From Sepioteuthis lessoniana (Eukaryota > Mollusca > Cephalopoda > Myopsida > Loliginidae), in contig OY757904.1 in NCBI GenBank assembly GCA_963585895.1, positions 158,833,626 through 158,897,625 on the forward strand: DNA of 64,000 nucleotides. The letters are read 5' to 3'. This document shows, one piece after another, positions 22,861-34,734 of this stretch (within the stretch, counting starts at the first letter, position 1; each line of letters begins with the position of its first letter). The position numbers and the translations under genes were made by a program. Under the pieces are notes generated by a model that was given only the letters and a program-made list of their open reading frames with translations, searched no databases and had not been told where the DNA came from.

Positions 22861-23474
22861 CCGACGATAAAAGTAAAAGAATTAAAACAATTTTTTTACA
22901 AAATTTATTGTGACTACTTTGTTTAAATAATCAAGTTTCGTGTTGAATCATCAGACAGTTTTTCAAAAGTGATTACGTGTAAGTGGGTGTATGTATAAAG
23001 ATATTTATTTTATGTCACAGTCACGGAAAGGTTATTACCACCAGGTCAATATCTTGGTATAAAAAAATAAACTAACTTTAGATGAGAAATCAACAATAAA
23101 AATTTTAACAATCTGTATGACGTAAATGTTTTGTAAACTACCTAAGGATGGAAAAAGAAAAAAAAATCTCCTTGTTTAGGTAGAACAACAATTCGTAGAC
23201 CTTGTAAAATGTCCCTGTTGTTAGCTTCTTCTAATTGTGACTCCTTGAGTCAATTTGACAGTTTACGCGAATATACGAATAAAAAAAAAATAAGACGAAA
23301 GAAAAATGTAAAAAAGAATAAATTACTTTCGGGTTTTATTCAAGAAAGGTTATTTTTACATCACATGTGTTGGATATAATTCCAAGAGTCTTTTTAAAGG
23401 GTCAACATAAAGAGTGAATAATATAAATACGAATGTGTGAAGAACAGTTGACAAATACTCAAATGGGCCTAGGG
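22861..23474. other. No gene seen
   Basis: AT-rich unassigned DNA. Confidence 0.45.
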
Positions 23475-23795
23475 GGCTACTTAAGGTACAGGCACTCTCT
23501 CATTCCATTTCGGTGACGCGCCGAGTAGGAAGTTGAAAAGGAAACTATCAGGAAAATACCGGTTGCTAAAATCAATTCTTGCTTTATATAGTAAAAGCGT
23601 GGATGTTGTTGTACGAAGGTGGGCAGAAAAGTTCATTGACTGGAAAAAATATATGATGACGTCATGTCAGTTGTTGATGACTCATTGGCCAATGAGATCC
23701 AAGCACTGCAACACCGATGGAAGAAATGTGTGTACCGTAAAATAAACTTCATTTGGTCATATTCTATTTGAGTATGTTGGTCAGTCTATAAACTT
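23475..23795 (+). pseudogene. Mariner-family transposase C-terminal relic
   Basis: A frame other than the longest one reads 'DDSLANEIQALQHRWKKC', the W-x-x-C segment typical of the C-terminus of mariner-type transposases. Upstream text near 23,590-23,660 is frameshifted. The DDD/E catalytic core is not present, so this is a fragment of a cut-and-paste transposon. Confidence 0.45.
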
Positions 23796-24370
23796 TTCAG
23801 CTAGTATATTTGAATATTAAATATACTTGCTTACAGAGTTTTGTGAGGATTTTTTTGTTTTGTTTTTGTAAGTACTGCATTAATTCTAAAGTCATGTAGT
23901 TTGTACTTTTGTATAGTAAATTACTAAATTCAATAATTTTATAAAAGATTAAATAACAAAATGACCTTTTTTATTCTTAAGTCATGTTGTTAGTATTTTT
24001 CTGAGAACATATTTTCCTGTTTCTTATACAGGCAGTGAAATTTTTGGATTTGGGGAAGTAAAATTGTATCTAAAATTACAATTTATATGGTTACATTTAA
24101 CCGTTACACTGACAACGAGAAGATGCAAATATGTATCATATAAATGTAAAAGATAGTGAATAATTGTCCTCTTTCAGAGTAAATAGATGAGAGAGACTGT
24201 TATAGGTATAAAAACAATTCGATCAGTGATTCCAAACGGGGAGTTTATGCCTCATACAGAAAACAAGTTCAATATTTTTTAGTGGGATGGCAATTTGGCA
24301 TTTCAGTCAGAAAAGCCCCCCCCCAATTATTCCTTGGCTAAGTACTGAGTCATATAAAGATGTTCTGGCA
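23796..24370. other. No gene seen
   Basis: AT-rich unassigned DNA with a short C run near 24,318. Confidence 0.45.
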
Positions 24371-24399
24371 GCATGGATTCCTTTGACTCTTTCACATCA

Positions 24400-24765
24400 T
24401 CCATCCCTATTGGCCATCGCTCTTGATAAGTACTCTTGACAGCATCCACTTCCGCACAAAGCTAATAAAAGGAAGTTTTTGCTGATTGGCTAACTGGTGT
24501 GTCCATATGTTGAAGTCCATAGGAGAACATATAAGTTCGTCTTTACTTATCTAACAGTCTGGCTCGTCTTACATAAATGGTTTGTGAGATGGGAGGTAAG
24601 TGGCCGTATAGCTGCTGTTATATTGTGTGATGCCTTCAAGATTTGTTCAAAATTGCACACAGCATCTTTGTGTAGATCTCATCTAGCTTTTTATCCAGAT
24701 GTTTCTTTAGAGACCAAGTGGTGCAACCATACAATAGTACGCGGCATACTGATTAATAGAAAAAA
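24400..24765 (-). pseudogene. RTE-type LINE 3' fragment
   Basis: Antisense to a 135-codon chance frame. Nucleotide blocks correspond to the reverse complement of RTE sequence at 5.3-5.6 kb: 'gatgggaggtaagtggccgta', 'gttcgtctt', and 'catctagctttttatccaga'. Read on the minus strand it covers the thumb to C-terminal region with many changes. Confidence 0.7.
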
Positions 24766-24869
24766 TCTGAATACATCGGAAGATTCTAAAAATATTTGTT
24801 TAATTCCTAACATTTCTTTTTTTTCAACAAACTGTGCACTAATCATAACCGGGGGGAATCCCACTGGTA

Positions 24870-25096
24870 TTGTGGCTAACGTACTGCGACATCGTAGTAA
24901 ATGAGTTCGAACTCCAGTTGCGCTATTGTGTTTACTGTCGGACTGATACCCATAGAAAAGGCATGAATCCCTATATCCCTTAGCTATATGTAAAATAGTA
25001 ACAAATAGTAAAACTATTACACTTCTGCAAAGATTGGCATTAAATAACCCACAAAGGCTGACATGCAGTTAAACAAAGAAGCCAAAGGAAACCATA
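24870..25096 (+). mobile_element. SINE A copy, head partly lost
   Basis: Box B 'cgaactcc', body 'gcgctattgtgtttac', and tail 'ggcattaaataacccacaaa' ending with 'aaacaaagaagcc'. It lies beside the RTE fragment upstream. Confidence 0.8.
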
Positions 25097-25249
25097 AATA
25101 CTATCTAAGTATTCTTTTTACATATATATCAAATAAGTATACTGCTGTTTTTATTGTTTGCGTCTTTTTCAGCTAAAAACTTTATGAAACTGACAACATT
25201 TCTTGTGTTTTGATCTTGGTAACTATCACAACTGCGTGAGAATGTTGTA

Positions 25250-25655
25250 ATTTCATTATCATCATGTCGTGCCGCCCGCACGGATATCCCTGACCCTCTC
25301 TCGCCACTTTTCCCTATCGTTCATCGCCTCCGGCAGGTCTTCTGGACTACATCCCGTATCTTCACATAGCTGCTGTATGTATGTTCGAGATGGTTATCCT
25401 GCTTTTGCTCGGCTATAAGTGGGGGTCCATAGGAGTACATCACTTATGAGCTCGTTTCTGCTCCTCCAGCAGTGTCCTGCTTGCCTGGTTTGTCTAACTT
25501 GGATAATTTTCGTGATGGGAGGCAGGTGGCCTTTAGCGTTTTTGATCAAACGTGGCACAAAGTCGTATGAATGGGGCACCCAATGAGACTCGAACTCACT
25601 CGTGAAAGGTTGGTAGTCTAGTTTGCGAACCATTACACCACCCAAGGTGTACAAA
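25250..25655 (-). mobile_element. tRNA-like head (SINE D) joined to RTE 3' end
   Basis: Read on the minus strand it starts with 'acaccttgggtggtgtaatgg' and a strong box B 'gagttcgagtctc' (25,655-25,575). A linker of about 40 bp follows. Then comes RTE sequence from 'GHLPPITKIIQVRQTRQAGHCWRS' onward to the 3' end with 'atgatgataatg'. An 86-codon frame runs from the head into the RTE part. This is either a SINE using an RTE tail or an RTE 3' end fused by chance next to a SINE head. Confidence 0.6.
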
Positions 25656-25701
25656 ATGCTTGGGAAGGTAACTGTAACAGAATCGACACATGATTCCAGT
25701 C

Positions 25702-25705
<4 letters not shown>

Positions 25706-25762
<57 letters not shown>
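25706..25762. repeat. (GA)n microsatellite
   Basis: More than 25 GA units. Confidence 0.95.
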
Positions 25763-26325
25763 TTTCTACTACCTTTTTATTGACAAATAACAATGACGGA
25801 ACCGATACTTTCTTTTTCCTTAAACAATGGCGGAACAGCTTGGTTTCTGACTATTGGACTTAGTGGGAAGAGAAATGTCGTCTGCCGTCTATGATTATGA
25901 TAATTGGGAATCATCATCCTTTTCCATTTTTGAAAATTGTCACACGCGATCCATCTATTAGTCTTTCGATTCTCGGAATTCGTTTTTGTTTCTTTTTTCC
26001 TTGTGGAGCTGACCCGTGTCTAGTGCGGTTTCAACCGGCGAACAACTCGTTTTAAAAGAATCTTCCACAACGTGGGATGGAATCATTCTGCAGGTAAAAC
26101 AGCTACAACGAAATTTCATCACAATATTGATAAATAGATATAAGTTGATAGATTGCTCTGTTTTCATACAACTGACAACAGTGGGGTGATTAAGTGAAAA
26201 AAAATAAACTGTGGATTGATTTGTAACCCTATTTTATGTCCAACAAGAACGGCAGTAAACTTACAAAATGCCCAATTCTATTCCTCTTTCTATATCCTTA
26301 CCGAACATTCCTGTTTATTTTGTTT
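25763..26325. other. No gene seen
   Basis: Unassigned DNA; short frames without motifs. Confidence 0.45.
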
Positions 26326-26326
26326 C

Positions 26327-26328
<2 letters not shown>

Positions 26329-26378
<50 letters not shown>
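26329..26378. repeat. (TA)n microsatellite
   Basis: About 24 TA units. Confidence 0.95.
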
Positions 26379-26380
<2 letters not shown>

Positions 26381-26529
26381 CAAGTTCTCAAGCGAACAAT
26401 CTCTGGTGTAATGTGTATTTCCAGTTTGTAAACAAAGGCGTGATACAGTGATAGATGATTCTGTTAATATGCAATTTTATATCATTATTTTTTTAGGAAT
26501 ATTTCATCTTCTACAAAAGACCAGAGGTA

Positions 26530-26586
26530 TATCATTATTATTATTATCATTATTATTATTAATGATAATAATAATAATAATAATAT
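26530..26586. repeat. (ATT)n/(AAT)n microsatellite
   Basis: ATT units invert into AATA units, forming a potential hairpin. Confidence 0.85.
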
Positions 26587-26810
26587 ATTTGCTCTTTATG
26601 AGAAAGACGAATAAAGATAAAACTGGATAAAATGGGAAACTACAACAATAAACTCGTCATTTATATATAAAAAAAAGCAGTTTAGATATAGGAAAAGGAA
26701 AGTGAAGTAATTAAAAGTCCACTGATGAATATAGAGGTGCGTTTATTTTATTCATAGTTTAAATTAATGCAATTACATGCATGGATTCCGTGGAAATTGC
26801 ACACGTACAG

Positions 26811-26812
<2 letters not shown>

Positions 26813-26848
<36 letters not shown>
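26813..26848. repeat. (TA)n microsatellite
   Basis: About 17 TA units. Confidence 0.9.
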
Positions 26849-26851
<3 letters not shown>

Positions 26852-26983
26852 GATTTGAAATTAAAATATTAAAAAGAAAAGAGGTTGATTTTTGAATATC
26901 TTCTTTTAAGAGCATCAACCAAAGACATTTTACTCTTTTAAGTACTATTAAAAAGGGAAAACAATCATAACACCACAAGTGCA

Positions 26984-27038
26984 TGTCTGTCTGTCTGTAT
27001 CTATCTATCTATTTATCTATCTATCTATATATATATAT
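26984..27038. repeat. (GTCT)/(CTAT)n then (TA)n microsatellite
   Basis: Compound tract directly upstream of the Penelope RT relic. Confidence 0.85.
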
Positions 27039-27059
27039 TATTGATATAATCATAAATAA

Positions 27060-27810
27060 TATTTATAATAACCCATCTCTCCCTCCTCTTAAAATCAACC
27101 CTCGTATTCTCCTAACACGTACTACTGAAGTTCCATTTAATGACCATCATGGTAATATTTACGTTCAGACAGATGGGGTATCTATGGGATCTGTCCTGGG
27201 CCCGATCTTCAGTAATTTCGACATGTCCGACCTCAAAATCAGATATTTAATAGCATTAAAAAACCTCCAATATACCTAAGATATGTTGATGATAAACTTA
27301 TTCTTGCTAATGATATTAACGAAATCAACATACTACAAGACACCTTCCCCAAAAATTCAGTTCTTAACTTTACTCATGAATTAAATAAAACAATAAAATT
27401 TCCTTTTTAGATCTTCTCATTGATACTAACAATAATAATAGTTTCACTCCCTCTACTTACAAAAAACTGTCTAATAATAACTCCTGTACTCTTAACTTTA
27501 AAAGTGAAGGCCCCTTCCGATATAAAAAAGCAACTATTAATAACTTGATATCCCGTGCCATACTGATTTCATCCTCCAAAACAATATATTATAAAGAGGA
27601 AGAAAACATAAAACAGGCTCTCATCAATAACGGGTTTCCTAACTATATCGTTGAGTAATGTATGATTAAAAATGTTAACCAACAAAATAAACACTGTACT
27701 ACTCCACCCAGTCAACACACTTTTTACCGATACAGCAATTCGAAAGGATTTACAAAAATTATGTAGAGAAAAAAATCTCTATTATGTTCAATCAAATATG
27801 TATCAATGAA
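27060..27810 (+). pseudogene. Penelope-like element reverse transcriptase relic
   Basis: The N-terminal part reads 'NIYVQTDGVSMGSVLGPIFS', the Penelope RT block 4 (DG[VT]xMGSxLGP). After a frameshift near 27,275 it gives 'LRYVDDKLILA', the catalytic YVDD box, intact as text. Then 'LDLLIDTN', 'NNLISRAILIS' and 'ALINNGFPNYIVE' follow, as expected for the thumb. The stop ends it near 27,658, and degenerate sequence continues to a (TA)n tract. The GIY-YIG endonuclease is not attached. Two or more frameshifts make it dead. Confidence 0.8.
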
Positions 27811-27819
27811 GAAATGCTA

Positions 27820-27823
<4 letters not shown>

Positions 27824-27880
<57 letters not shown>
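27824..27880. repeat. (TA)n microsatellite
   Basis: About 28 TA units at the 3' end of the Penelope relic. Confidence 0.95.
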
Positions 27881-27882
<2 letters not shown>

Positions 27883-28039
27883 TCATAATAACATGACATA
27901 GACGAATGAATTTCTGTCTGAAATTTTTAAAAAATCTTTAAAAATCTCAGATGTGCTCGTAGATTATTTTTTCTACTTATTGTGATTTTAAATGAGAGAT
28001 ATTTAAAAATTCACCCCCCAAAGATTCGATCCCCATCTA

Positions 28040-28105
28040 AGTTTTGTGCGTGTATGTTTGTGTGTATGTGTGTGTTTATGTGTATGTGTGTGTGAGAGAG
28101 AGAGC
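28040..28105. repeat. (TGTG)/(GA) simple repeat
   Basis: Degenerate GT-rich tract ending in GAGAGAGA. Confidence 0.8.
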
Positions 28106-28218
28106 GGGGATTTGGGTCTGTGCTCTCTTTCACTGACGTAGACATTGAACCATTATCATCAAAATATTTTTTGTTTTTTGTCGAATGATCTGCTGACGAG
28201 TATCTGCAGAGTAAACCT

Positions 28219-28262
28219 GAATTGTCATCATCATCATCATCATCATGTCGCGTTGTGGGGAT
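28219..28262 (-). repeat. (ATC)n with RTE-like terminal sequence
   Basis: Seven or so ATC units followed by 'atgtcgcgttg'. Read on the minus strand this gives R-H-D-D-D-D, the same end as the RTE copy at 5.73 kb, so it may be an extremely short RTE end. Confidence 0.4.
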
Positions 28263-28342
28263 TAAACAATAAATAAACAAATTAATTACAAAAATAAAAA
28301 ATAAAATAAAATAAGATAAACACAAAATAAGATAAATGAATA

Positions 28343-28893
28343 AATAACAATCTTCCGGGAGGCCTCTTCAAGGAAGGCAATCTACACACGCCTGAAAAAG
28401 GGGGGGTCCCCGTGGTGTAATGGTTACAGCGATGGACTGCGGAATTTGGGGCAAATACTCTTGGAAAAGGTGTGAATCCCCTTATCCTCCCAGCTATGGG
28501 TTAAATAATATCACTACCATTCTTCAAGGTGATTAGCTTTGGCATTAGATAACCTGCAAAAGTTGATATGCCATTAAAAACAAAGAAACCAAACCAAACG
28601 CCTGAAAATATGGGCTTCCTGGTGCCAAAAAAGAAAATCCTTCTCAGACTCCGATAGACACCTCAACAAGAAGTACGGCTATTTTGACTGGTTCAGGAAA
28701 AACATTTTACTCCATGAAATAGTTGTAAATCTGGAAATAAAAGTTGAGTTTGAAAGTATCTCAGTTTCTTTTCTGTCATTCATTCTTTTTCAGCCAAAAC
28801 ATTCAACAAAAAGAAGATGAATGAATGGAGATAAGAAGAAAAAGTAAGTGACCAACTTCATAATCTTTCTCAACACACCCAAACCTCACAGAG
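28343..28893 (+). repeat. 5' LTR of gypsy element 1 (with SINE inside)
   Basis: Matches the 3' LTR along about 330 bp once the SINE at 28,399-28,597 is removed. I count about 8 substitutions, most of them transitions. It ends near 'acccaaacctc'. No canonical TGG primer-binding site is obvious just downstream. Confidence 0.8.
28399..28597 (+). mobile_element. SINE A inserted in the LTR, internally deleted
   Basis: Flanked by an exact 11-bp duplication 'acgcctgaaaa' (28,388-28,398 and 28,598-28,608). The 3' LTR has the empty site with one copy, so the insertion limits are exact. The head 'ccccgtggtgtaatgg' is present, but about 45 bp including box B are missing between 'gactgcggaat' and 'gcaaatac'. 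Confidence 0.9.
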
Positions 28894-29449
28894 CCGATAA
28901 GGGTGATCTCGTCGTGATTTGAAAAATACATTTTAATTAACAAGTTTAACAAGAAAAGAAAATTTTTCAAAGAACACCTGAAAACATTCGTTACCACTAA
29001 TGAGAAGAATAAAGGAACAAGGAATCAACTCTACCGCCTTGCGTTGTCTTAGCATCTTTCCACTACCAACGGTCAAAAATATACGACTGCTGAAATTCTC
29101 CTACAAAAAAAAAACACAACATTCTACAAGCAAGTGAATAAAAAAAAAAGAAAAAACGTGAGTAACTTTATTAATTTTTTTTTTGTTGCTTTATTCACGC
29201 ACATTGATAAAAAAATATTCGAAATGACATATTTTTTCTTTTAATGAAATAAACACGACAACAATGAATTAAAGAAAAATAATAATAAAGAAAGACTTCC
29301 AACAAATTGCCGCTAGCGAGAGAAGAAGGCGAAGGAATCAACTGTATCAACTGACGGAATTTTACCACTATCTCACCACCACAAACGGTCGAACTGCTGG
29401 AATCTAAACACGAAATACGACCCCCCCCAAAAAAAAAACCCCTGCAATA

Positions 29450-29905
29450 ATGGAAGAAACTACAGCAACCGTGTCTATAAAATCCCCAGCTTTCATGCAC
29501 GCAGCAGTGGACGGTTGGTTCGTTGTTTGCGATGCACTTTTTAAACTGAGACGCATAAAGAACGGGAAGACATGATTCTTTCATGTCTTGTCGTTCTTGC
29601 CTCCAGAAGTGATATCCAGTCTACCATCCATTGTTATAGCCTCAAAAAATATACGGAACTGAAAGACGCTGTTATGACTAGGCATGAAAGAACGAAGCCA
29701 AAAATGTTCGAGAAGTTAATGACCAGCGCACAAATGACGGGTCGACCGTCAGCTTATCTCCATGAGCTAATGTCGACAACCAGCAAGGTCGGTGTGAGAG
29801 ACGAACTTATTCGTCATAAATTCATTCAGGCGCTACCCCTGGAAATAACTCTAATAATAGCAGCAGTTGGGGAATTTTCGAATCGGCTGTTAAAAATTGC
29901 TTGAA
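29450..29905 (+). pseudogene. gag remnant of gypsy element 1
   Basis: An ATG at 29,450 opens 'MEETTATVSIKSPAFMHAAV' then 'DGWFVVCDALFKL', the usual start of gypsy Gag (the W-F-x-x-C/L-E-x-x-F pattern). A frameshift leads to the 29,572-29,905 frame with 'YTELKDAVMTRHERTKP', 'PSAYLHELM' and 'FIQALPLEI', the central Gag helices. The sequence between 29,910 and 31,000 is not assignable. Confidence 0.7.
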
Positions 29906-31117
29906 TGACATTGGCTTTTTTAAAAAGTTGGACTGTTACAGTCCCTTTGTGGGTATTTAAACGACTTGGTGGGGATTTTCCATCAGTCTTCCTTTTGATT
30001 AACCGGACTAAGTGAGTCTATCGTTATACTGTTTGTAGTCCGCCTTTTCACGGGTCCTAATCTGTTCCATCGTCAGTCAGAGAAAGGTTAAACCTAATTG
30101 GCCAGACTTCCAGTTGTGAAGAATTTGAAGCAACCTTTGTCTTTTTACAGACTCCACCGTGCAACCAGGGAACGTTGTGAAATTTACAATTAACTAAGGG
30201 AGAGTTAATTGGTTTCCGCGGTGGAAAAGAAGCCCAGAACTGGTTTCTTTTCGTAGGAAACTGAAAAGTTAGAGTTCTCCCTACTCTATGCGAGTAAGTT
30301 TTAGTAGACATTTTATTTTTCAAGAAGAAAGGGCAGTGGTTGAAATTTAACGAAAAATGTTAAATTTCTATGAGCACTATCCTCAAAATTGTTTAGAATC
30401 TCCGGAAAAAAAGATACTGCTACTGGAAGTAAAAAGAAAATTATATCAGCCTGTGAGTGACTTCGCGCCAGAAATTTTAAACAGAAGAAAGAAAAAAGGA
30501 AAGAGAAGAAAATTGTATTGGACTGAGAAAGTCTGGCGTCAAAAATGTGAATCAAAAGAAATGAAAAAGAAAAGAGATCTTAGAATTCAGACACCATATT
30601 AGTATTTCTATGAAAAAAAAAAAATGATTTGTAATGTACAACTTTTCTTGTTTCGGTCCGACGTCGAATGAGTCTATTGGACTTTCCAATTCTTTCCTTT
30701 ATATCTTTTTGTTTATTTTTTTTTTATATTACATCAAAAGTGTTTTTTGCTAAACCACGCTTTATGAAATTTGTGCAATGTCGGTAGAAATATATTTGTT
30801 TAATATCTTTCTTTCGAAATAAATTCTTTGTTGTTGGATAAATATTTGTAAGTTTCTGAAATATTGTTGTCATCATTTTTTTATATGTTAATAGTTGAAT
30901 TATTATCTTTTTTTTTTTTTTTTCTAAAGCTATTTTTACAACGTTTCTTTCTCGTTCCTTCCCTACGAATCTACTCGACTTACTGTTATCTTGGTCGGCA
31001 AAATTCAAGGCTTTGTTATCTCCCTTTCCCTCGTTTTGTACCTCCAGGTGATACGATCGAAGTAATTTCGAACAGCAGTAAAGAACGCCTCCCAACTCGA
31101 ACTGCATACATCGGCGG

Positions 31118-31720
31118 ATGAGACAGTGCCATTTTAAAAATCCAGGATGGTACAAAACGCCACCGTATCAAATAAAAGCAGATACACTAGACCCACCGTC
31201 TCTACCGGTGCCAGCCCAAGACCTACCTTTAACACCGGACCATTCTCTGAGAACCAGAAGTCTTTCGTATGTCGTGGATACTTGTACGATACGGAGAGGT
31301 TCAGAACCTGTAAACCATGCTGCAGATGGTCAAATAAGTCCAACTGTAATGATATGCATTCTTCGAGATCATCTTCATCTGCTAGATATGCTACCACTCA
31401 AACTTCGGAAAAAAAACTTATTGGCAACTATTTGAGGTTGCTACCAAAATTGGTTTGAATAGTATAGATTTTGCGATAAACACGGGCATCTCTATAACAA
31501 TCTTGCAATAGAGAATGGCACTCGGTCTAAACGTAAGAGCTACAATCGTGAAATAATGAGCAGCAAACGGAAAAGAAACTGAATGTTTCGGCGAAGCTGT
31601 ATTCAACAATAGGATTCCAAGTCTACGCCGTTCATTCATATGGACTGTAATAGTTGTGGATAGCGTTAACCCCCTCTGTGGTGCAAATTTTCTATGCTAC
31701 AATGGTCTTAACTAGAACTG
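31118..31720 (+). pseudogene. Gag C-terminal Cys/His segment and protease remnant, gypsy element 1
   Basis: The frame at 31,147-31,458 contains 'VCRGYLYDTERFRTCKPCC', a Cys/His segment near the Gag end of this gypsy group. Just after it, 'FAINTGISITIL' is the retropepsin active-site strand with the catalytic DTG changed to NTG. 'GANFLCYNGL' near 31,690 matches the second protease strand (GADFL). The Asp to Asn change and frameshifts inactivate it. Confidence 0.6.
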
Positions 31721-31929
31721 TCGTAATGGCAGATTGATTGATGAGACAACACGCAGATATATATCAGGAGGACGAATCACTGCACGGAGTCAGGGTATAA
31801 CGGTGAATTAATGACAACTTACTAGAAGTCCAGAATTTCCAGAGCTTATCAGACAGCGTACGGAGCAGCCTCTAGTGTCTAACACGAAAGTAACACACGA
31901 CAGTAACACACTGGAGATAGTGCCCTTAC

Positions 31930-33306
31930 TTATGCCAAGGTCCGACAGCCGTCAAAAAAAATATATACAAATTAGCTGAGATGAGTTTACAGCACTCATA
32001 CAAGCTGGAGTAATTAGACTGTCAAAGTCCCCCACCCTGGGTCTTCACCAATACATCTTGTTCCAAAGTCAACCACAGGAAAATGGCGTGCATATGGCAA
32101 CTTTAGACATTTTAACAAGCTTACAAAACCTGACAGATACTCAATCCCAAACATTAACAGTCTAGGAGCTTAACTTTTCAAGAAAACGCTATTTTCAAAG
32201 ATTGGTCTCCTACAAGCCCATCGCTAGATTCTTATGAATAAGGTAGATATCGAAGAATCCGTGATGATCTCACAATTTGGACTCTTTTAATTCATATTTA
32301 AGTCGTTTGGTTTACGAAACAGCAGCTCGAAATTTCAGAGATTTATGAACAACATATTTTTGGATGTGAGCCGCATTTACGTATATATCGATGATATACG
32401 TGTTTTCTCCGAATCGGAAGAATAACATTTTTATAAAAAATCTCAAGAAAGTTCTTTCGATTCTCGAGAAAAACAACCCTCAAATCCCAGTCAACAAATG
32501 TCAGTTCAACAAAAACATAATCAACATTTTGAGCTCATAATGTAAGAACTGAAGGACTAAAGCCAAAGTCACAGAAAAGTCGTAGACATTAAAAATTTTC
32601 AAGGACCCACAGATGCCAAATCCCTGCGTAGATTCCTGGGAATGGTAAATTTTTACAGAAAACTAATCCTACGAGCTACAGATGTGTTACTGCGTCTAAC
32701 TAAAGCCACCCAACACAATCCAACAGCAAAAAACATTGGAACTAAGTCCGGCTGAAAAGCAAGTATTTGTGACATTATTGCCAAAGTATCTGTTTGGACA
32801 CACCCTGATCCAGAGGCCACGCAATACCATCTTGTTACGGATTTTCCTAATAAAACGTAGGTGTGACACTGCATCAGATAATAAATGGTGATCGAATTCC
32901 CATTGGTTGCTATTTTTAAAAATTTGAATGAAAACCAGATGAAATACTCCACCTTTGATAGAGAACTTTTAGCAGCATACCAGGCAGTTTTGTATTTCAA
33001 ACCACAGACTGAAGGCAGACATGTCACCTTGTTTTAGGCCACAAACGACTTTTCTTAGCATTAAAAAGGAAAAAAAGACCAATCAAATCGGACAAGCAAC
33101 AATGATACTTGTCAATTATAATAGAATATGTCACAGATGTACTGTACATAAGAGAAGAAGAAAACATTGCTGATTGTCTGTCTCGAACCACATGTTCAGT
33201 GACCGTAGACCTCTGTGATCTACCAGCGATCAGCGAATCACAAAATGGGGATGAGGAAATCAGCACATATAGAAATCGACTTAAACTCTATGAGATGCAA
33301 GGGTAA
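31930..33306 (+). pseudogene. RT and RNase H remnant, gypsy element 1
   Basis: Fragments in several frames follow the expected order: 'IQAGVIRLSKS' (RT start), 'HLVPKSTTGKWRAYGNFR', 'KPDRYSIPNI', 'FGLRNSSSKFQRFMN', 'YVYIDDIRVFSES' (the catalytic box, here YIDD, intact as text near 32,378) and 'SLRRFLGMVNFYRKL'. RNase H ends with 'YVTDVLYIREEENIADCLSR' in the 33,109 frame. Many stops and frameshifts. Confidence 0.8.
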
Positions 33307-33309
33307 TTC

Positions 33310-34130
33310 ATCTGGTGTGACCTATCGACACCCACACCCAGACCAAATATACCCGACCCACAACGCAGATGGATCTTCGACATGTTTTACGACATCTCGT
33401 ACCAAGGATATACACCAACAGCAAAATTAATAAAAGCTAGATACTTCAGGTCAGACATGGAAAGAAATATATGATCTTAAGTCAAAGGTTGTCTTCGATG
33501 TCAACAGCAGAAGATCTTCAGACACACTAGAACAGAAACTACACCATTCTCTCTCTACCATCAGGAAGATTTGAAACTGTGCATATAGACATTAGTGGTC
33601 CACAATTACCACCACTTCTTCTGACGATCTATACACATTACCAGCTAGATATGTACTTCCATGCATTGGTAGAGCAACAAGATGAGTAGAAGCCATACCC
33701 TTACAAGACACCTCTGCCACCAATATAGCATTATCATTACTGAACACATGGTTCTCTCCCATTATACGTTTTCACAGATAGAGAAAACCAGTTTGAAAGT
33801 GAACTGTTCAGAGACCTGTCCGCTTTAAAAGCCTTCCAAAGGGTCCGCACAACTGCATATCACCCTCAAACCAATGGAAGATTGAAAGACTGTACTGCCT
33901 TCTAAAACCAGCGATCATGACGAGAAAGCAGAACTGGTTGGACGCTTTACCAATCATATTGCTTGGTATTAGGGATATACCTAATGAGCAAAGTTTCTCA
34001 CCAGCTATTGCTGTGGCAGGAACCTAGTTACTACTTCCGAAATCAATTATCAACCTGGAATATCTCAGCCTGAGCAAGGATGACACTAAAAAAATTGCAA
34101 AGGAGGTGCAAAAGCTAGATATAACCCTCT
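33310..34130 (+). pseudogene. Integrase remnant, gypsy element 1
   Basis: Reads 'FETVHIDISGP' (first catalytic Asp near 33,590), 'VFTDRENQFESELF' (second Asp near 33,770), 'AYHPQTNG' and then, one frame over, 'KIERLYCLLKPAI' (catalytic Glu). All three acidic positions of the DDE core survive, although frames change between them. Downstream 'NWLDALPIILLGIR' is the usual C-terminal segment. Confidence 0.75.
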
Positions 34131-34497
34131 TTCTGGTGGACAGTTATTTACAACACAAAAATCTTTCATACCCAAAGAGTTAAAAACAGAAACACTCGTA
34201 TGGCCGTAAACTGACAGAATACGTAAACCTTTGGAAGTTTCATATTCAGAGACATACAAAGTCATAAAAAAAAAAGAGAAACATCTTATCATATAATCAT
34301 CGGCTGGTGATGAGCAATCGATTTCAGTTGAGAGATTAAAATCAGCAATAGTCATTTATATCCATAATAGAAATACCCCCCCCCAAAAAAAACTAATAAA
34401 AATACTCCAGAAAACACACGATATCCAATACCGGAAACACAAGACACATTATAGGAACAAATTGTCACATGCTCAGGCAGACGTGTTCGTTTCAGAA

Positions 34498-34600
34498 GAA
34501 ATAATGACCAATTCTACTATATATATATTTATATATATATCGAAAGGAATAACATGCACGCACACACACTCACACGCACACACCTTATAAAAGATTGAAT
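34498..34600. repeat. (TA)n and (CA)n tracts
   Basis: Short simple repeats in the 3' part of gypsy element 1. Confidence 0.75.
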
Positions 34601-34734
34601 TTCCCTCTAATGCATCCTTATTATAGCTAAACTGATTCGGGTGGGGATGGATTGGGGGTGACTGAATAATAAAAAAAAGACAATAATAAAAAATAAAAAT
34701 TAAATATACCTAAAATAAAAAAAAGCAAATACAA

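Noticed and set aside
24497-24904. 135-codon plus-strand frame
   Set aside because: Nucleotide blocks show that it is the reverse complement of an RTE 3' fragment, followed by SINE A sequence.
29195-29584. 129-codon minus-strand frame
   Set aside because: Antisense to the gypsy leader and gag start; the plus strand has the Gag signature.
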